Of a DNA stretch of 64,000 nt, positions 26,701 through 41,700 are shown one piece after another (position 1 is the stretch's first letter; every line of letters begins with the position of its first letter). A program made the position numbers and the translations under genes. The DNA is from Liolophura sinensis (Eukaryota; Mollusca; Polyplacophora; Chitonida; Chitonidae): contig NC_088301.1 in the NCBI RefSeq assembly GCF_032854445.1, positions 32,348,402 through 32,412,401 of the forward strand, read 5' to 3'. The notes beneath the pieces are model-generated. The model was given only the letters and a program-made list of their open reading frames with translations, did no database searches and was not told the DNA's origin.

Positions 26701-29700
26701 CCTTTGCAGAAGAGTTCTACTTCTTGCTATTGTGAGAACATGTGGATTCCGCTAATATCACGCCTGACATGTGGATTCCGCTAATATCACGCCTGACATG
26801 TGGATTCCGCTAATATCACGCCTGACATGTAGCTTTCGTAGATGGTGCACATGGCATATGGCTTTCATGGATGGTACACCTGGCATGTTGCTTCCACGGA
26901 TATCACACCTGACGTGTGCTTTTCATGAATATCACATGTGGCATATGGTTTTCATGGATATCACACCTGGCATATGACACAAGGAATCTTGGGATAGACT
27001 TGGTACATACTGTAAATCTTCAACCTTTTTTCAGAGGAAATTATGCATAGAATAATTACGAAAACGATGATAAAATGATTTGTTTGTGTCACCTAAGATG
27101 TAAGCTTCATAAAATTGTGCAAATTATTCTGTACATCCCATGGTTCTGCCACAACATTTCCAAACAATGGTGGCAGAGGCAGTTGAAAATGTTGAAGAAT
27201 TTGGGTATGTTGGTGAAGAAAACAGCGTTTACTGTAATTGGAGTTGCACAAAAACAGTGCAAGGTCTTTTGTCTTCATCATATCATCATATCATCTTTCA
27301 GCTAAGTTTTATAAAGTCTTACCTTTTCTACTGTTATATTCCATAAATGAGAAAGGCTCAGGGCCAAGCTCTGAGGAAAACATCTGCAGTAAAAACTGAA
27401 AACAATGCAAGAGGAAGTCATTACTTCAATCTCTTAATCTCCTCCAAATTCACACAAGAACAACTATGACATAAGCTAAAATATTAGTTGGTGCAAGAAA
27501 AATTACATAAAATGGGACCTTGTCAGAGAGTGACATTAAAGTAACTTTGTTGTAGACAACAATGTACAATGAAAAAAACATGATCATGATGAAAAAAAGA
27601 TCCTCAACTGGAAGTCAATATCCAATTGATCATAGATGTTCGGCGACACTGATAATTTAATTTCAGTTCAGATTAAGTGTATCCATATCTGGCAATAGAC
27701 ACAGAGTAGAGTTACACCATGCTGTCGCTGGACAAAATGACCTTTTTCAGGCGTTTCACAAACTTCACGACCTAACTGTGATGCATATTATATGCCATTT
27801 GTCAACCTCCAGGGAGGTAATTATGTATTTACGGTTTGCACCTTAACACTGATTGAACCCTTGCTTATACAAACAATCACCAATGGACTTGCACATGTAC
27901 ACTATACAGTGCTCTCATGGGAATGCCTTTATACTAAAGCTGCCAATGCCACAAGATACGGCACCCCCACCCAGACAACCCCCACCCAGACAACGTTTGC
28001 TAACTGGGGTATTATTCTTATAATTCTCATAACTAATATGAAGGCTGACGACATTATACTTTTCTGAAGACCTGGTCAACCCAACAATGCGGCTTATCTC
28101 TAAAATCAAACTATAAAGGTTCATACATCACGCTGAAAGTTGCTCTTTAATAAACTCTGACAAAGTGTTGACACTATAATTAGCTTAAAACCAAAACTTA
28201 AGCCTTGGTCCAACAATTGTATCACAATATATCAGAAATGAGAAGTAGTAAGATCAAAGTAAAGACAGCTGTATGTTACCTGTGTCTGGTCTGCCTCAGC
28301 CTGGGGAAGCAGATTGCTGGAGGACAGATGGGTGGACGGGGTGGTCACAGGGTAATAGATAAGGCTCTGGTTAAAGTACACCACATGATGAGGACACATG
28401 TCTGGCCACACGGACAGACTCAGGTACTTCAGAAACAATAGTTTCCTGAAAGTAAAAAGTTAAAAAAAAATAAGAAGAGGAAGCCGGCATGAGCTGGACT
28501 TGAACTCAAAACTCACAGCAAATGCATTGGTGAGATTTTTACAAACAAGCAATTAAGGATAATTAATACATTCAGATTCTTATATGGGAAGACAAATTAG
28601 CTCATTGCATCCAGGAGGCATTTATCAGAAATTCAAATGTCATATACATTTACCTTTCAGCTGCTGATGGACCAATCTGTAGTATGAATTCCAGTCCCAC
28701 CCCACTGCCTGCTCTACCAATCGGAGTTATGGACAGCTCTTTCTTGTCAGTCATGTGACTCAGGTAGGTCACACCATCTGATCTCAACTGGAGGTCACCT
28801 GACCTTTTCTCGCAATCCAGGACGACCTATGAACATTGTAGTCACAACAAATTTACAATCAATAAAATTAATATCAACATTAACATTACACATGAATGAG
28901 CCCAGGTAAACTTTCTGCACAACAAAACTTGGCAAATTTTTCCTAGAAAAGATCTGTAGCCAGTTTATCTGGCAAGGTCAACACTAGAGTGGTATTACCA
29001 AATTACATGCAGCCTTAAAATCAACAAAATGGCCATTCATGTGGACAGACACAAACTGGAAAGCAACACAATTGACATCCAAAGCACAGCTGCTTGCTCC
29101 AAATGCAAACCATGATCCATGACAAAAAGATTTTCATAAGCAAATAAACCTTTATTTAGTTTATTGATTTAAATGTCATATTCAAGAATTGTTTTACTTT
29201 ATGTACAATGGCGGTCAGAATTATGGTGGAGGAAGCTGGAATGTCTACAATAAACCCTCACTCTTTGCATATTTGTAATATCTGATATGCTAACTAATTT
29301 CAACTTACCCTTCTCTGTAAAGTGTCAATGTCAACCCGTACCAGTCGCCTTTGACTGACAGGTCTGTAACCATGGTGATGAACCCCGGCCAATATCTGGA
29401 TATTTTGCACAGAACCACCCACCAATCGTATGGCTTCCTCGATGAATCCCTGTAATAATAGTCTACACATGTACATGTACAACATAAATTCACTGTAGGT
29501 TTTTGCATTTCTTTAAGAAGACAAACAAATGTCCTGTACATGTACTCACTGCATGTTAACAATCACTCAAAATTTTTATGCCTTACAAAGTTTGGAGTTG
29601 TTATGCCAGTTGTTTCACAAAAACATCACAGTGAGAATGTGATACCTGCATCTCGAGAAAATAATATCTGTAAACCTATTTATTTATTCATTTGATTGGT

Positions 29701-32700
29701 GTTTCGCCGTACTCAAAAATATTTTACTTCTGCGACAATGACCAGCATTATAGTGGGAGAAAACCAGGCAGAGCCTCAACCATTCGCAGGATGCAGGCAG
29801 ACCTTCCAACATACTGTTGGAGAAGAAGCCAGCATGAGCTAGACTTGAACTTACGACGACATTGAGCCGCACCAGCATGCTAACCAGGACTAGAATTTCG
29901 AAATTTCTTGAAGAATCCGTTAAGATTTCCAAGGTCAAACTGCAAGAATCCAAAGCTCAAAAAGCATCATTTGCTTGGACAAATGCAATCTATACCAAAA
30001 TCATTAATCCTCAGCCTTTTCTTCACACCTGAAATTTTAAACTTTAGTTTACATGTAGGTCTAAGTTAAATGAAATTTATCAACTGAAATAATCTCACTG
30101 TGTAAATGAAGTTTCCAAACTTTCAGGAAAGGATATTTTCTAAACTCAAACTCTAAAAATATGACAAACTATACACTTTCTATACAAAATGGTTGAGGAC
30201 TTAAGGTAACTTGTATTATTTATTTATTTCATTGGTGTTTTACTGTTGCGATTTTTCTGCTTTTTACAAAATGGCCCGCCAATCACGTACTCAGTGCACT
30301 TCTATGACCATCAGAATTGATGTGCCATCGTAGGTTTGGCTTCAGGGGGTCGCACGTGCCTTCTGTCCGAATGACACCACATCCATGACAATTTTGCCAT
30401 CATATGATTTTTTAATCTTCTTGCAATGTTTCTGGCATATCTGGCAGATTGCCAACACAGCCTTATCCGTCAAATCATAAAACACGAACTTAAAATTGTC
30501 TCTGTGGTCCCTTTCCCATTGCAAAAGGCCATTTCGGGATCAACATTTTGCTTTTTTGCCGAAGACATACCAAGGAAAAGACCTGTTTCTTCCCCAAACA
30601 GTGCCAGTACGTGTCTGCTGCTTTTGTAAACACTGGTATAATCTTCCGCTGTGCTTTTATTTTTATCATAATTGAGAATGTTAAGTGCAACCTTGAATAT
30701 ACTAGGTGTATATCTAACACTAACAAAGACTGTTAAATTGATTTAAAATACTTTTGAGTGCTCGGTGAACACAACTGCAGCGGTTGTCATGGCTATGTTC
30801 TCACATGACTTTTTATTGTTCGATGATTGTGTCCTGTGCCACAGGCTCAAATTTCCTGATTCAACCAATCAAGGAGTTTGGAACAAATTCAACCAGTGGA
30901 AGTTAAAACTGAATGGCCATGATCGTTTCCAAGTGATGTACATTAAAACAGAATTCACTGTGTTCCTTGTGAACGCCTCAGAGGAAAGCAATAACCCTTC
31001 CTCTATGTGGATTCTTGTAGACAAGCCTGGAGTGAGTCTTTGCGCCAAGCGATTCCCGGATTAGCGTCAAAATTCTAGACCTCCTAATCACCTTGGCCTC
31101 GAAAGCCCCCTCTGTGAACCTGTAATTACCTCCACAGTGGAAACTCTGTAAATACTGATGTGGCATGAACATTATGCCACCACCAGTTTACATCTTGAAA
31201 AAGATGTGTGCAAGATTTCAAAACTTTGAATGTTATCACTGTTTCTGAAAGGCACAGCATATCCATGTCTCACCGTCTCTATGGGTGAGGCTGAATTTTC
31301 CTGGGGATTGGGGTGTAGGGTGCTATAGGCCAGTTTTAGCAGCTCTGGGCTTGGGACCTCCAAGATGGTGGTGCGGGCCAGCAGCAACCAATGGCCCAAA
31401 TAAAACAAAAATGTCTCTCTCAGCGACAGTAATTTGGTGAATATTTCCACCCCCAGGACCTATAAATCAGAACCAAAATGCAATTTAATGCAATACACAT
31501 ACTAACCATCCAACACCAATGTTAAAAATGTATACACAGTTGTTTGTACATGTGCTGCTTTATTGGAAACCATGCACACTGGCATGGCATATGAACAGTG
31601 AAGATTGGTACCATGCCAATTTACATGAACAATGATTATGTACAAGTTAAATTCAGCTTATGATTATGATTCCAACTCACCAATCACCTTTTCAATTCCA
31701 TTGTGCAAATGAAGTAACTTGTTTTTAGAGATTGTACAGTCAGCTTTATGGCTTACAACAGGCGGTAGCTTTAATGCCATTTGTGCAACTGGGATCAAGC
31801 ACAAACTGAAAGCTTTAATGCCATTTGTGCAACTGGGATCAAGCACAAACTGAAAGCTTTAATGCCATTTGTGCAACTGGGATCAAGCACAAACTGAAAG
31901 CTTTAATGCCATTTGTGCAACTGGGATCAAGCACAAACTGAAAGCTTTAATGCCATTTGTGCAACTGGGATCAAGCACAAACTGAAAACTTTAATGCCAT
32001 TTGTGCAACTGGGATCAAGCACAAACTGAAAGCTTTAATGTCATTTGTGCAACTGGGATCAAGCACAAACTAAAAGCTTTGATGCCATTTGTGCAACTGG
32101 GATAAAGCATAAACTGAAGGCTTTAATGCCATTTGTGCAACTAGGATCAAGCACACACTGGAAGCTTTAATGCCATTTGTGCAACTGGGATCAAGCACAA
32201 ACTGAAAGCTTTAATGCCATTTGTGCAACTGGGATCGAGCATAAACTGAAAGCTTTAATGCCATTTGTGCAATTGGGATCGAGCACAAACTGAAAGCTTT
32301 AATGCTATTTGTGCAACTGGGATCAAACACAAACTGAAGCAAACTGGATAGGTGACACTTTCGGGAGCATGAGAGTGCATCACTGACCTAAGGGTATAGA
32401 TAGGCAACGATTACTAACTGGTTTTAATTTACCATTTAAACAAACAAGCAGTGGATCAAGTTCTCTTACTCTTTTATTATTTGAAAATTAGCATTGGTTG
32501 TCGAACAGGATAGTTAGGGGTTGAGGGAGGAAGGGGTGACAGTTGCCAAAAAAGTGAAAAAGAGTGGTAAGGCACGTGTAACGTAGACATGCTTTCTCAC
32601 TCCCCAGGCCCAAAAGAGCTAGAAAGATTGTGAAAAAACCTGCAGATTAGCACAAAAATAAGCTTTTATATTTCGTTGTTCCCGTCAACTCATGATGATT

Positions 32701-35700
32701 TTTAACACACTAATGTACCTGGAACCTGAAGAGTTCAGGCAGCTGTTGGAGGTCACTGAGTACATCTGGAGCTATGTCATTCAACAGTAATATGTAGTTC
32801 TCTCTATTCAGCGTCTTCATGGACTTCCTACAACATACAGGACACTCATGATCTTGTGCGATTTACTTGTCATGTGTATCTACGTGGCATGTGTATTTAC
32901 ATGGGACGTGTATCTACATGGGATGTATGTGTACGTGGTATGTGTATCTATGTGGCATGTGTATCTACGTGGCATGTGTATCTACATGGCACGTGTATCT
33001 ATGTGGCATGTGTAACTACATGGAATGTGTATCTACATGGGATGTGTGTCTACATGGGATGTGTGTTTACATGGGATGTGTATCTACGTGGCATGAGTAT
33101 CTACATGGCATGTGTATCTAGGTGGCATGAGTATCTACATGGAATGGGATGTATCTACGTGGCATGTGTAACTACACGGGATGCGTATCTATGTGGCATG
33201 TGTATCTACATGAGATGTGTATCTACATGGTATGTGTATCTACATGAGATGTGTGTCTATGTGGGATGTGTCTGAGGGTTGTATATCTACCTGGCATGTG
33301 TATCCAGGTGGCATGAGTATCTACATGGAATGGGATGTGTCTACGTGGCATGTGTATCTACATGTACATTGCATGTTTATCTATCTGGTGAGTGTATCTA
33401 CATGACGCGTGTGTACATGGCATGTGTATCTATCTGGTGAGTGTATCTATATGGTATGTGTATCTACATGTATCTAGTGAGTGTATCTACATGGCATGTG
33501 TATCTATCTGGTGAGTGTATCTACATGGTATGTGTATCTATCTGGTGAGTGTATCTATATGGTATGTGTATCTACATGTATCTAGTGAGTGTATCTACAT
33601 GGCATGTGTATCTATCTGGTGAGTGTATCTACATGGTATGTGTATCTATCTGGTGAGTGTATCTACATGGTACGTGTAGATACCATTTCTAGTAGAACAA
33701 ACAAACCTCACAACAGATGAATGTATGTAGAACTCTCAGAATTAGACAAAATGTGCAACAGGGCAATATTTAAAGTCATTTAACAATAGTTGGCAGGTTA
33801 ACGGGATATCACACCTTCTGGTTCTTTGGACAGAAACCAATCTCCCTGAAATCTGATCCACAACTGTGCCATTTATACTACACCCCGTCCAAATGAGCAA
33901 AGTTAAGCTGGTTTAAATGCCTGTGTGGACACAAAGGAGGGGCATTTAATCTGGTTATTTGCCCCAGAAAGTGGCGTGGCTTAAAGCTTAAAGGGTTTGA
34001 GCAGGTTTATCTGTGCCACATGAACAGTAACTGGGTCAAATGCCTCGGATGAACATTTTCATTATGACATTGCTACAGTATTTTATGAACTGGCTTAAAT
34101 CTGACAGTGTGAACGAACAAATACCCGAGTTGCCTTAAAACTGACAAGACAACAGGTCTGGTTTAAATACTGGTCATGTGAACAGATCTGAAAAAAGGCC
34201 TCCTCACTGCCCTTCACAGCAGATCCAATCAAATCTTGCATCTGTGTTTAGGGAACTCTTTATGTATTGAAAGTTTTGATTGGTACTAAGCTTTCATTGA
34301 TTTATCTGACTACCATTTAGCACCAATCTCAAAAATTTATCACCTATATGGTGACAGTTTTATGGAGAAGGTGAAGTAAACCACCAACCTTTGGCAAGAA
34401 ACAGAAAAACTTTCCAAAATATAACATATTGATGTGCATGTCATACAGGTGAAAGACAAGCAGTCTTTCAAAAAACTTTTAACTGTTCATACAAATTCCC
34501 AGGAACCCAAGATGGGATTGAATGAATGAAGGAATGAATGAATGCTTGGGGTTTAACAAAAATTTTTCAGTCATATGACGATAAGGAGTGTGTACATATA
34601 CTGTGTCTTCTTGTGGCAGGGCGAGTCCATGCTGCCACTGAGGTATCATGCTGAAGACAACAGACATGACACCCCACCCAGTCACATTACACTAACACTG
34701 GGCCAACCTGTCCTGTTTCCTTTCTCAGGCCTCGGAGTGCAGAGCAGCTAGCAAGGCAGCAAGAATTACAATTTCTAAAGTCTTTGGTATGACCTGATCT
34801 GGGTTTGATCCAGGGTCTACAGACTTTTTGGCGGATGCTCTAACCACTATGCCACCGAAGCAGCCAGTTGGGTTCGAACCCACATTTCTTGTGTCTAAGT
34901 GATTGAAAGGCAAGCACACTAAACCACAAAACCACGACTTGCACGACATTATCTCATTAACAACCGTAAGCATTTAACTGTAAGCAATACCTTTGACTAG
35001 CTACAGTAGTCTGATGTACAGATGACATGACAGATACTACAGTAGATGCTGGGAAACTGCTGGACACCTTCAGACCTAGCAAACTCTGACTTTCACCTCC
35101 TGTCAAGAAAAAATATGGACTAAGCTGGAACTCCAGTTTATGCCAAATAACAAATATCAGTTGTTATACAATATAATATTAATGTCTGTAGTTTCCTTTA
35201 TCTGTAGTTTTCCTTACCACAAAATTTTATTTAAAATATCCTTTACTGGTGCCAAAAACACACTATAGCACAGGCTTATTCATACACGTAACTACAAGTT
35301 AATCACATGTAATCTTAAATGTGCTTATTTGATTATTTCAATATTTATTTCCTTAACTGGTGTTTTATACCACACTAAAGAATATTCAGTTATACGACTG
35401 TGGCCAGCATTATGGTGGGAAGAAACTGGGCACAGCCCAAGGGAAAGTTACAACCATCCGCAGTTTGCTGACAGACCTTCCCACATACTTCCAGAGCACT
35501 CTTCAATAATGCTGATTGCAGTTGTACATTCATGATAATCTACGTAAGGATTTGTAGTTACTTGTTATAAAGCATGTTCAAATTAGTGCTGGCACTTGGA
35601 AGCAACATGCAAGTTTCACTACTAGGAATTATGTTAAATGCAGCATCTGATCCAAATGATGAAAGGACAATATCATAATGAAAAAAATTCATCATTGTTA

Positions 35701-38700
35701 GAGTAACAGAAAATCTTATTAAAAATACAAGATGTGGATCCAACAAACTTTTTAAGCCCAGAAACAAGATATATTATTTCTATAAAATGTAGCAATTTAC
35801 GATTATTGGCTGAGAGTACAGTTAACATCCATCACTATGCAGAGATTCATTAACTCCATGCTCAGAAGCCAGCATCAAACACAGTAGTAAACTCTATTAT
35901 ATCAGTGGAAATGAGACTAGAACTGATCTCAAACAGCAGCCAAGAAATGAAGGAGAAATGACAGATGCACTACCAGACAGTGCTGCAAAAACAACACTAA
36001 AAGTTAATGTGAGCTGTTTATTTTCAGGTTTAACTGACAGAAATAAAGCAGATAGCTCACACATATACTTATAGCTCATACATATACTTACCAAAAACTT
36101 CAGAAAGCTTAGAAAAATAAGTAAAGAACCCATGTACACAACACTGGACAAAATGTCAATAAACATGCTGCACACAGCTAGTTCTCACTGAATGCCACAT
36201 ACCCCCACACAAACTTCAGAAGTACACTAAATAAAACACACCCATCTAGGAGCCAGTTCACAAAGCATGTGCCAACCATAGAAACGCACACAGCTACACA
36301 AATATTCTGGTATCAAGTTTTTCATGGTTTTTCATGGTTTAAACACTATCAGCACAAAAACACTGAAATTCTTATTTATATTAATCAGAACAGCAAATCA
36401 AGATAACCGATTGTTTTTTTTGGTTAATGTTCCACAATTAAACTCACATTTTCATTGTTTGCCGAACAAATGAATTCCTTCACTAAATACACTTACCAAA
36501 TGTAAGCAGGTTAAAGTGTGCATTCACCCGCTCTGTCTCCTCCACAAAAAGGGGTCTCAGTATCCTCCAGTAATGGTCAAAACTCTGCTGACCACTCCTG
36601 TGGTGTGTGAACGCATGACGGAATCGTCTAGCAGTCTACAGGAGAAAACACGCTTAATGCAAATAAGAGATCAGTTTAGCATCTGTAGGTCACTTGCCTG
36701 AGTTTGGTCTCTCCTGTTTGTCAAGCACCTGGCTTTGCATCTGGATACAGCAGGCCATGAAAATTGGATGGTTGACATAACTCAAAAATCAGTTACGGGT
36801 TTTAAGCCTTGAATAACCAATCATTCAGTTTCGCCATGACACGAAAACAAACCAATCGTTTGCGAATTGGTTATGTGAACATATGGCTAATAAAGTCATC
36901 AACAGTACGTCCTTGCAAATTTTTTTCCTTTTCTTTACAATAATTTTGGCAAAGCCTATTAATTTGCATATGAAGTAGGTTGTATTGCAGTACAGTCCGC
37001 CATCATAGATATCACAATGGCTACATCAGGGGCTACCGTATGAGGGGTGATCAGCATGGATCAGGGTGGATCAGGAAGCCACTATAAAGCATATTTGTCA
37101 TACACTGAGCATTACATGGCTTTGGAGGCCAGACCAGCATGTGTTATATTCCTATCTTAATTTTCTTTCACAGGTAGCTACATGTTCTTGTAGTGTATGC
37201 AATATCCAACTGGCTTATGGAGCCCTCACCATCCCTGTCTGATAAAATGATTTCGTCCACCGGGTGAAATAATATACGAGGGACACGAGGGAAGGTTAAT
37301 CATGACCAGTTCATGGAAAGTTGTTGACTAGTGAAAGTTCTGTTCAAATTGACTGTCACCTTGCTCACCAAGAGCCCAATACATATACATAATGCCGCCT
37401 GCACGTGTTGTGTACATAACAAAGGAGACATGTAGTGGACATGCTCATGGCGGGAAAATGTAACTGAAAGTCAAATAGTCATTTCTTAGCCAAAAGTTTT
37501 CATATTTTGTTTTAACGCCGAAGCCTTCTCAGAAGTTACCTATGCGTCGTCATGAAGTTAATAGGTGGTTTGTAGACTGGACTTCACGCCACAAATGACA
37601 GGAGTCTGGCGCAAATGCACTGACCCAGAACGGAAAGCTGGTGACTGCATTTAATGCATAATGGCACGGATTTCAAGTTTAATAGAACACTTTGCAGCAT
37701 TATGACACCAACAACAGCTTTCGTTCACAGTCGTATTAGCGCTTGTTTTTTGCCAATGGACAAGCATTAAAGCAACCTGGGAAAAGGTAGTTCTAACAAA
37801 TGACATGACCTTTACTTTGTGGTAGCTCCTGCTGAGGATGACCAATGACCTTGTGTGGGTAACTCTAATACACCCGTTGAGCATTGCGCAGTTCAAGCGC
37901 TGTGTTTGTGGGGATGCTCCGGGGACATATCAGCACAACCAATTTATTGATCTGCACAATTACACTCCATGTAACCGACACGCGAACGAAACCATCGTTT
38001 GCATCAAATTTGGTAACCTGGATAACCAGCATTCTCTGTCCATGAGGACTGAATGCCATCACGTTACTGTGACACACACATTGTCTAGCACAGCAAAGAA
38101 CCATGAAATAAACAATACAGAACACTTATGAAGTGAATTCTGAGGAAAGAACTGTACTTCGTTAAATATTTGACAAACATCCTAACGTAATACAAACAGC
38201 TTTCAGCTGAGAACTTGAACAAAGACTGTAAACTTTACTTGCTTCATTCACATTTTTAAATCAAAAATAACTGCGAGCTGTTATAAAGAATATGAATAAA
38301 TCTGTTATTAGCAAAAAGTGGTTAATTGGCTCTTAAATAATGGCACCAGATCATGCCTGTTTACATCGAACAATATTCCAATATTCTACTATATGGGAAG
38401 GCCTCCTAGCAACCTGCTGATGGTTGTGGGTTTCCCCTGGGCTCTACCCAGTATCCTCCCTTTGGCTGCCATCGCATAGGTGAAATATTCTTGAGTATGG
38501 CATAAGATATCAATCAAATAAATAATTTACTTATAGAGATATAACGGACAAAGAAATGTTGAGACCTATTTTCAAGTATTTTCACTCACACTAGTCCTGC
38601 CTTCTGAGTACTCAATGACTTTTTTCCACAGACCGGAGTAAGTGCCATTTCTGGAATCTTCAACTCTTATTTTCGACATCATTGTTTGTGTCAGCTCATT

Positions 38701-41700
38701 AGTGTCACTCTTACCAGCTGTGGAAAAGAACAAAAAAAAATGAAAATATTGAAGATCCAGCATTTACTTCATTCACCTTAGATTTATTTTCTTTACTTGA
38801 TCTTTTTTTTTCTCTTTTGGTCTCAGCACATCTCAGTTACACGCCAGCTACGAGGTGTGCAAGGTTATGGGGTGGAGGACGGCTGGATTGCTCAAAGTAA
38901 CCAAAACCTGAGTACCTAACAAGCCAGCTGCCAGGTGTGCAAGGTCGTGGGGTGGAGGACGGCTGGATTGCCCACAGTAACCAAAACCTGAGTACCTAAC
39001 AAGCCAGCTGCCAGGTGTGCAAGGTTGTGGGGTGGAGGACGGCTGGATTGCCCACAGTAACCAAAACCTGAGAACCTGACAAACCTGCTGGCTTTAATAT
39101 AGGTGTTACTGAGCCAGCCAGAGTTGGTTTCATGTTCATCACCTCACTGGCTCTCTAAGCAGTGCTGGAACTTAACATATTCTCACTTACCCTGAGCAAG
39201 TGAAAACACAGGTGGGCTAGCAAAATGTCTCTGATGGTTGCCCTTACACACAAGCCATATTATAAAGAACTCACTGCAGAATCATTATTCTTCATTTCAC
39301 TGTCCATTCATGTTCCAGGATTACTTGATTTTGTGGCAAGTCAATGTTTATGAGGGCCACCAGTTTTTGAAAATCACCTGACCTCAGAGCAACTATCTCA
39401 AAAGGTTAAGTTCCCACACTGTAATATCAACTGAACAGGTAATATGTGAAACTAAGCCATTGGGGAAATTTTAGGTTATTTACCGCAGCTAACAAATTGC
39501 ATGTATACACGTACCAATGATCAGTGAAATTAAAGAAATTGATAAAAATGCAAAAATTCTGCATGGACTCGGCTAGTTTTCATACTTGATGTCTACAAGC
39601 AATGAACTTGAACGCACAATTTTGACTCCCTTCTCATACTTGTTGTGTCTGAACTACCTAGTACATGTGGCTGTGTTTTTGGGTATTCCCCCTTCTCATA
39701 CTTGTTGTGTCTGAACTACCTAGTACATGTGGCTGTGTTTCTGGATATTTCACCTTCTCAGACTTGTTGTGTCTGAACTACCCAGTATATGTGGGTACAT
39801 TTCTGCGTATTCCCCCTTCTCATACTTGTGGGGTCTGAACTTCCCAGTATATGTGGGTACGTTTCTGGGTATTCCCCCTTCACATACTTGTAGGGTCTGA
39901 ACTACCCAGTATATGTGGGTGTTTCTGGGTATTCCCCCTTCTCATACTTGTACGATCTGAACTACCCAATATATGTGGGGGTTTCTGGGTATTCCCCCTT
40001 CTCATACTTGTAAGGTCTGAGCCACCCAGTATATGTGGGTGTTTCTGAGTATTCCCCCTTCACATACTTGTAGGGTCTGAGCTTCCCAGTATATGTGGGT
40101 ACGTTTCTGGGTATTCCCCCTTCTCATACTTGTAGGGTCTGAGCCACCTAGTATATGTGGGTGTTTCTGAGTATTCCCCCTTCACATACTTGTAGGGTCT
40201 GAACTTCCCGGTATATGTGGGTACGTTTCTGGGTATTCCCCCTTCTCATACTTGTAGGGTCTGAACTTCCCAGTATATGTGGGTACATTTCTTGGTATTC
40301 CCCCTTCTCATACTTGTAGGGTCTGAACTACCCAGTATATGGGGGTGTTTCTTGGTATTCCCCCTTCTTAAGATCACAAGCCACAGAAAAAGCTTTATAC
40401 ACCCTTCATCCTGAAGCAACACATAAATTTAGTCCAGTCGGGTTACCCTCAGTGGACATACTTGTAATCATGGCCTCACCTGGTCTGGCAGCAGAGCGTG
40501 ATCTAAGCTGTGCAGCATGCTCCTCCAGGTTAGTCAAGTATTGTTTGTGTATAGATGAGTTCGCCATCAGTAACCTCCTCTGCGCACAACAAAGTCACCA
40601 AACATGATATATAAGGGAAACAAAAGTGCATGTTCGCCTGAAGCACTTAATTAAGTTCAATTCATTAAATAATATCATTTTGGGGGGGACATGAGGGGAT
40701 ACAAATTTAACTGAGAATAAAGTCACATTAGTTCTGAGAAGAGAAGACTCATAGAAATGACATTTACACTTGTATAATTTACACAAATAAAATGTCACTC
40801 TTGCTGATGCTCTCAAAATTCCACAACAACGTTTAAATATTTCTGTATCGTTGATGGTGCTTGTGGTTGTGGCATCAGTTGTGTCTATGCCAGCTGCTGT
40901 GCCTGACACGACAGCCCAAGTATCTATGAGAAACCTTTTATCCTTGAAAGTAACAGAACTGTATCCATTAGAGTAACTCTTTAAAGGATAGCCAATGTAT
41001 CCGTGAGATCAACTGTGGCCGGATAGCAATGTCCAACGCACAACTGTATCAATGAGAGCAACTGTATCCAGAAAAGCAACAGACGTTTGGCAAGTTACTG
41101 ATGAACATTACCACCTAATATATAAATATGCACACCAACATAAATGTTTTAATGAATGTTAGACTGCGCAATCCACTGCATGAGCATCAGGAAATGCCCA
41201 CTACAATCTTGACTGCATAAGCAATGAGGTTGAAGGGAATCTACAAATTCCCTGTCCAGGGCAGGGTTAGAATCTAGACCCCATGTTCCAGCCGGTTTCT
41301 CCAACTAAGTTTGGAGTCAGCAGCAGGTGGGGTGGGGGGGGTTGTGGGGGTCTAACATTTCTTACTGTCGTAATTCAGTCTACTGACATAGATGTAAAGA
41401 GGTTATCAATTCATAAACCATTATTCACTTACTTATCCTTTCTGATTTCTGTAACGGGTTGAGACAAACAGAAGGCCATAAGTTAACACTGTTTATATAG
41501 CATTAATATGGATATCTAAGGCCCTTCTATTGAACTTCCGGCAGATTACATATACCGATATGATGACATAAGAGCCATATTCTCACACTGATGGTTGACA
41601 TGATGACTTAATAATAATCACATATATATGTACATTTTGTCTTTCTGACTTCTTTATTAACATGGATTCCTTGGCATTCTTGCATTATGCAAGGTCAAAC

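Noticed and set aside
30339-31070. Frames around 30.4-31.06 kb with some protein-like stretches
   Set aside because: Located in the intron between exons 16 and 15. No splice sites keep the phase 0-0 junction, and the direct junction already fits.
32856-33405. Open plus-strand frames of up to 139 codons rich in Cys, Tyr and Trp
   Set aside because: They follow from a stop-free 17-bp repeat: three units equal 17 codons. No splice sites or domain support coding.
34866-34940. Possible tRNA gene with GGTTCGAACCC
   Set aside because: No acceptor-stem pairing or anticodon arm could be drawn. It is a SINE head remnant.
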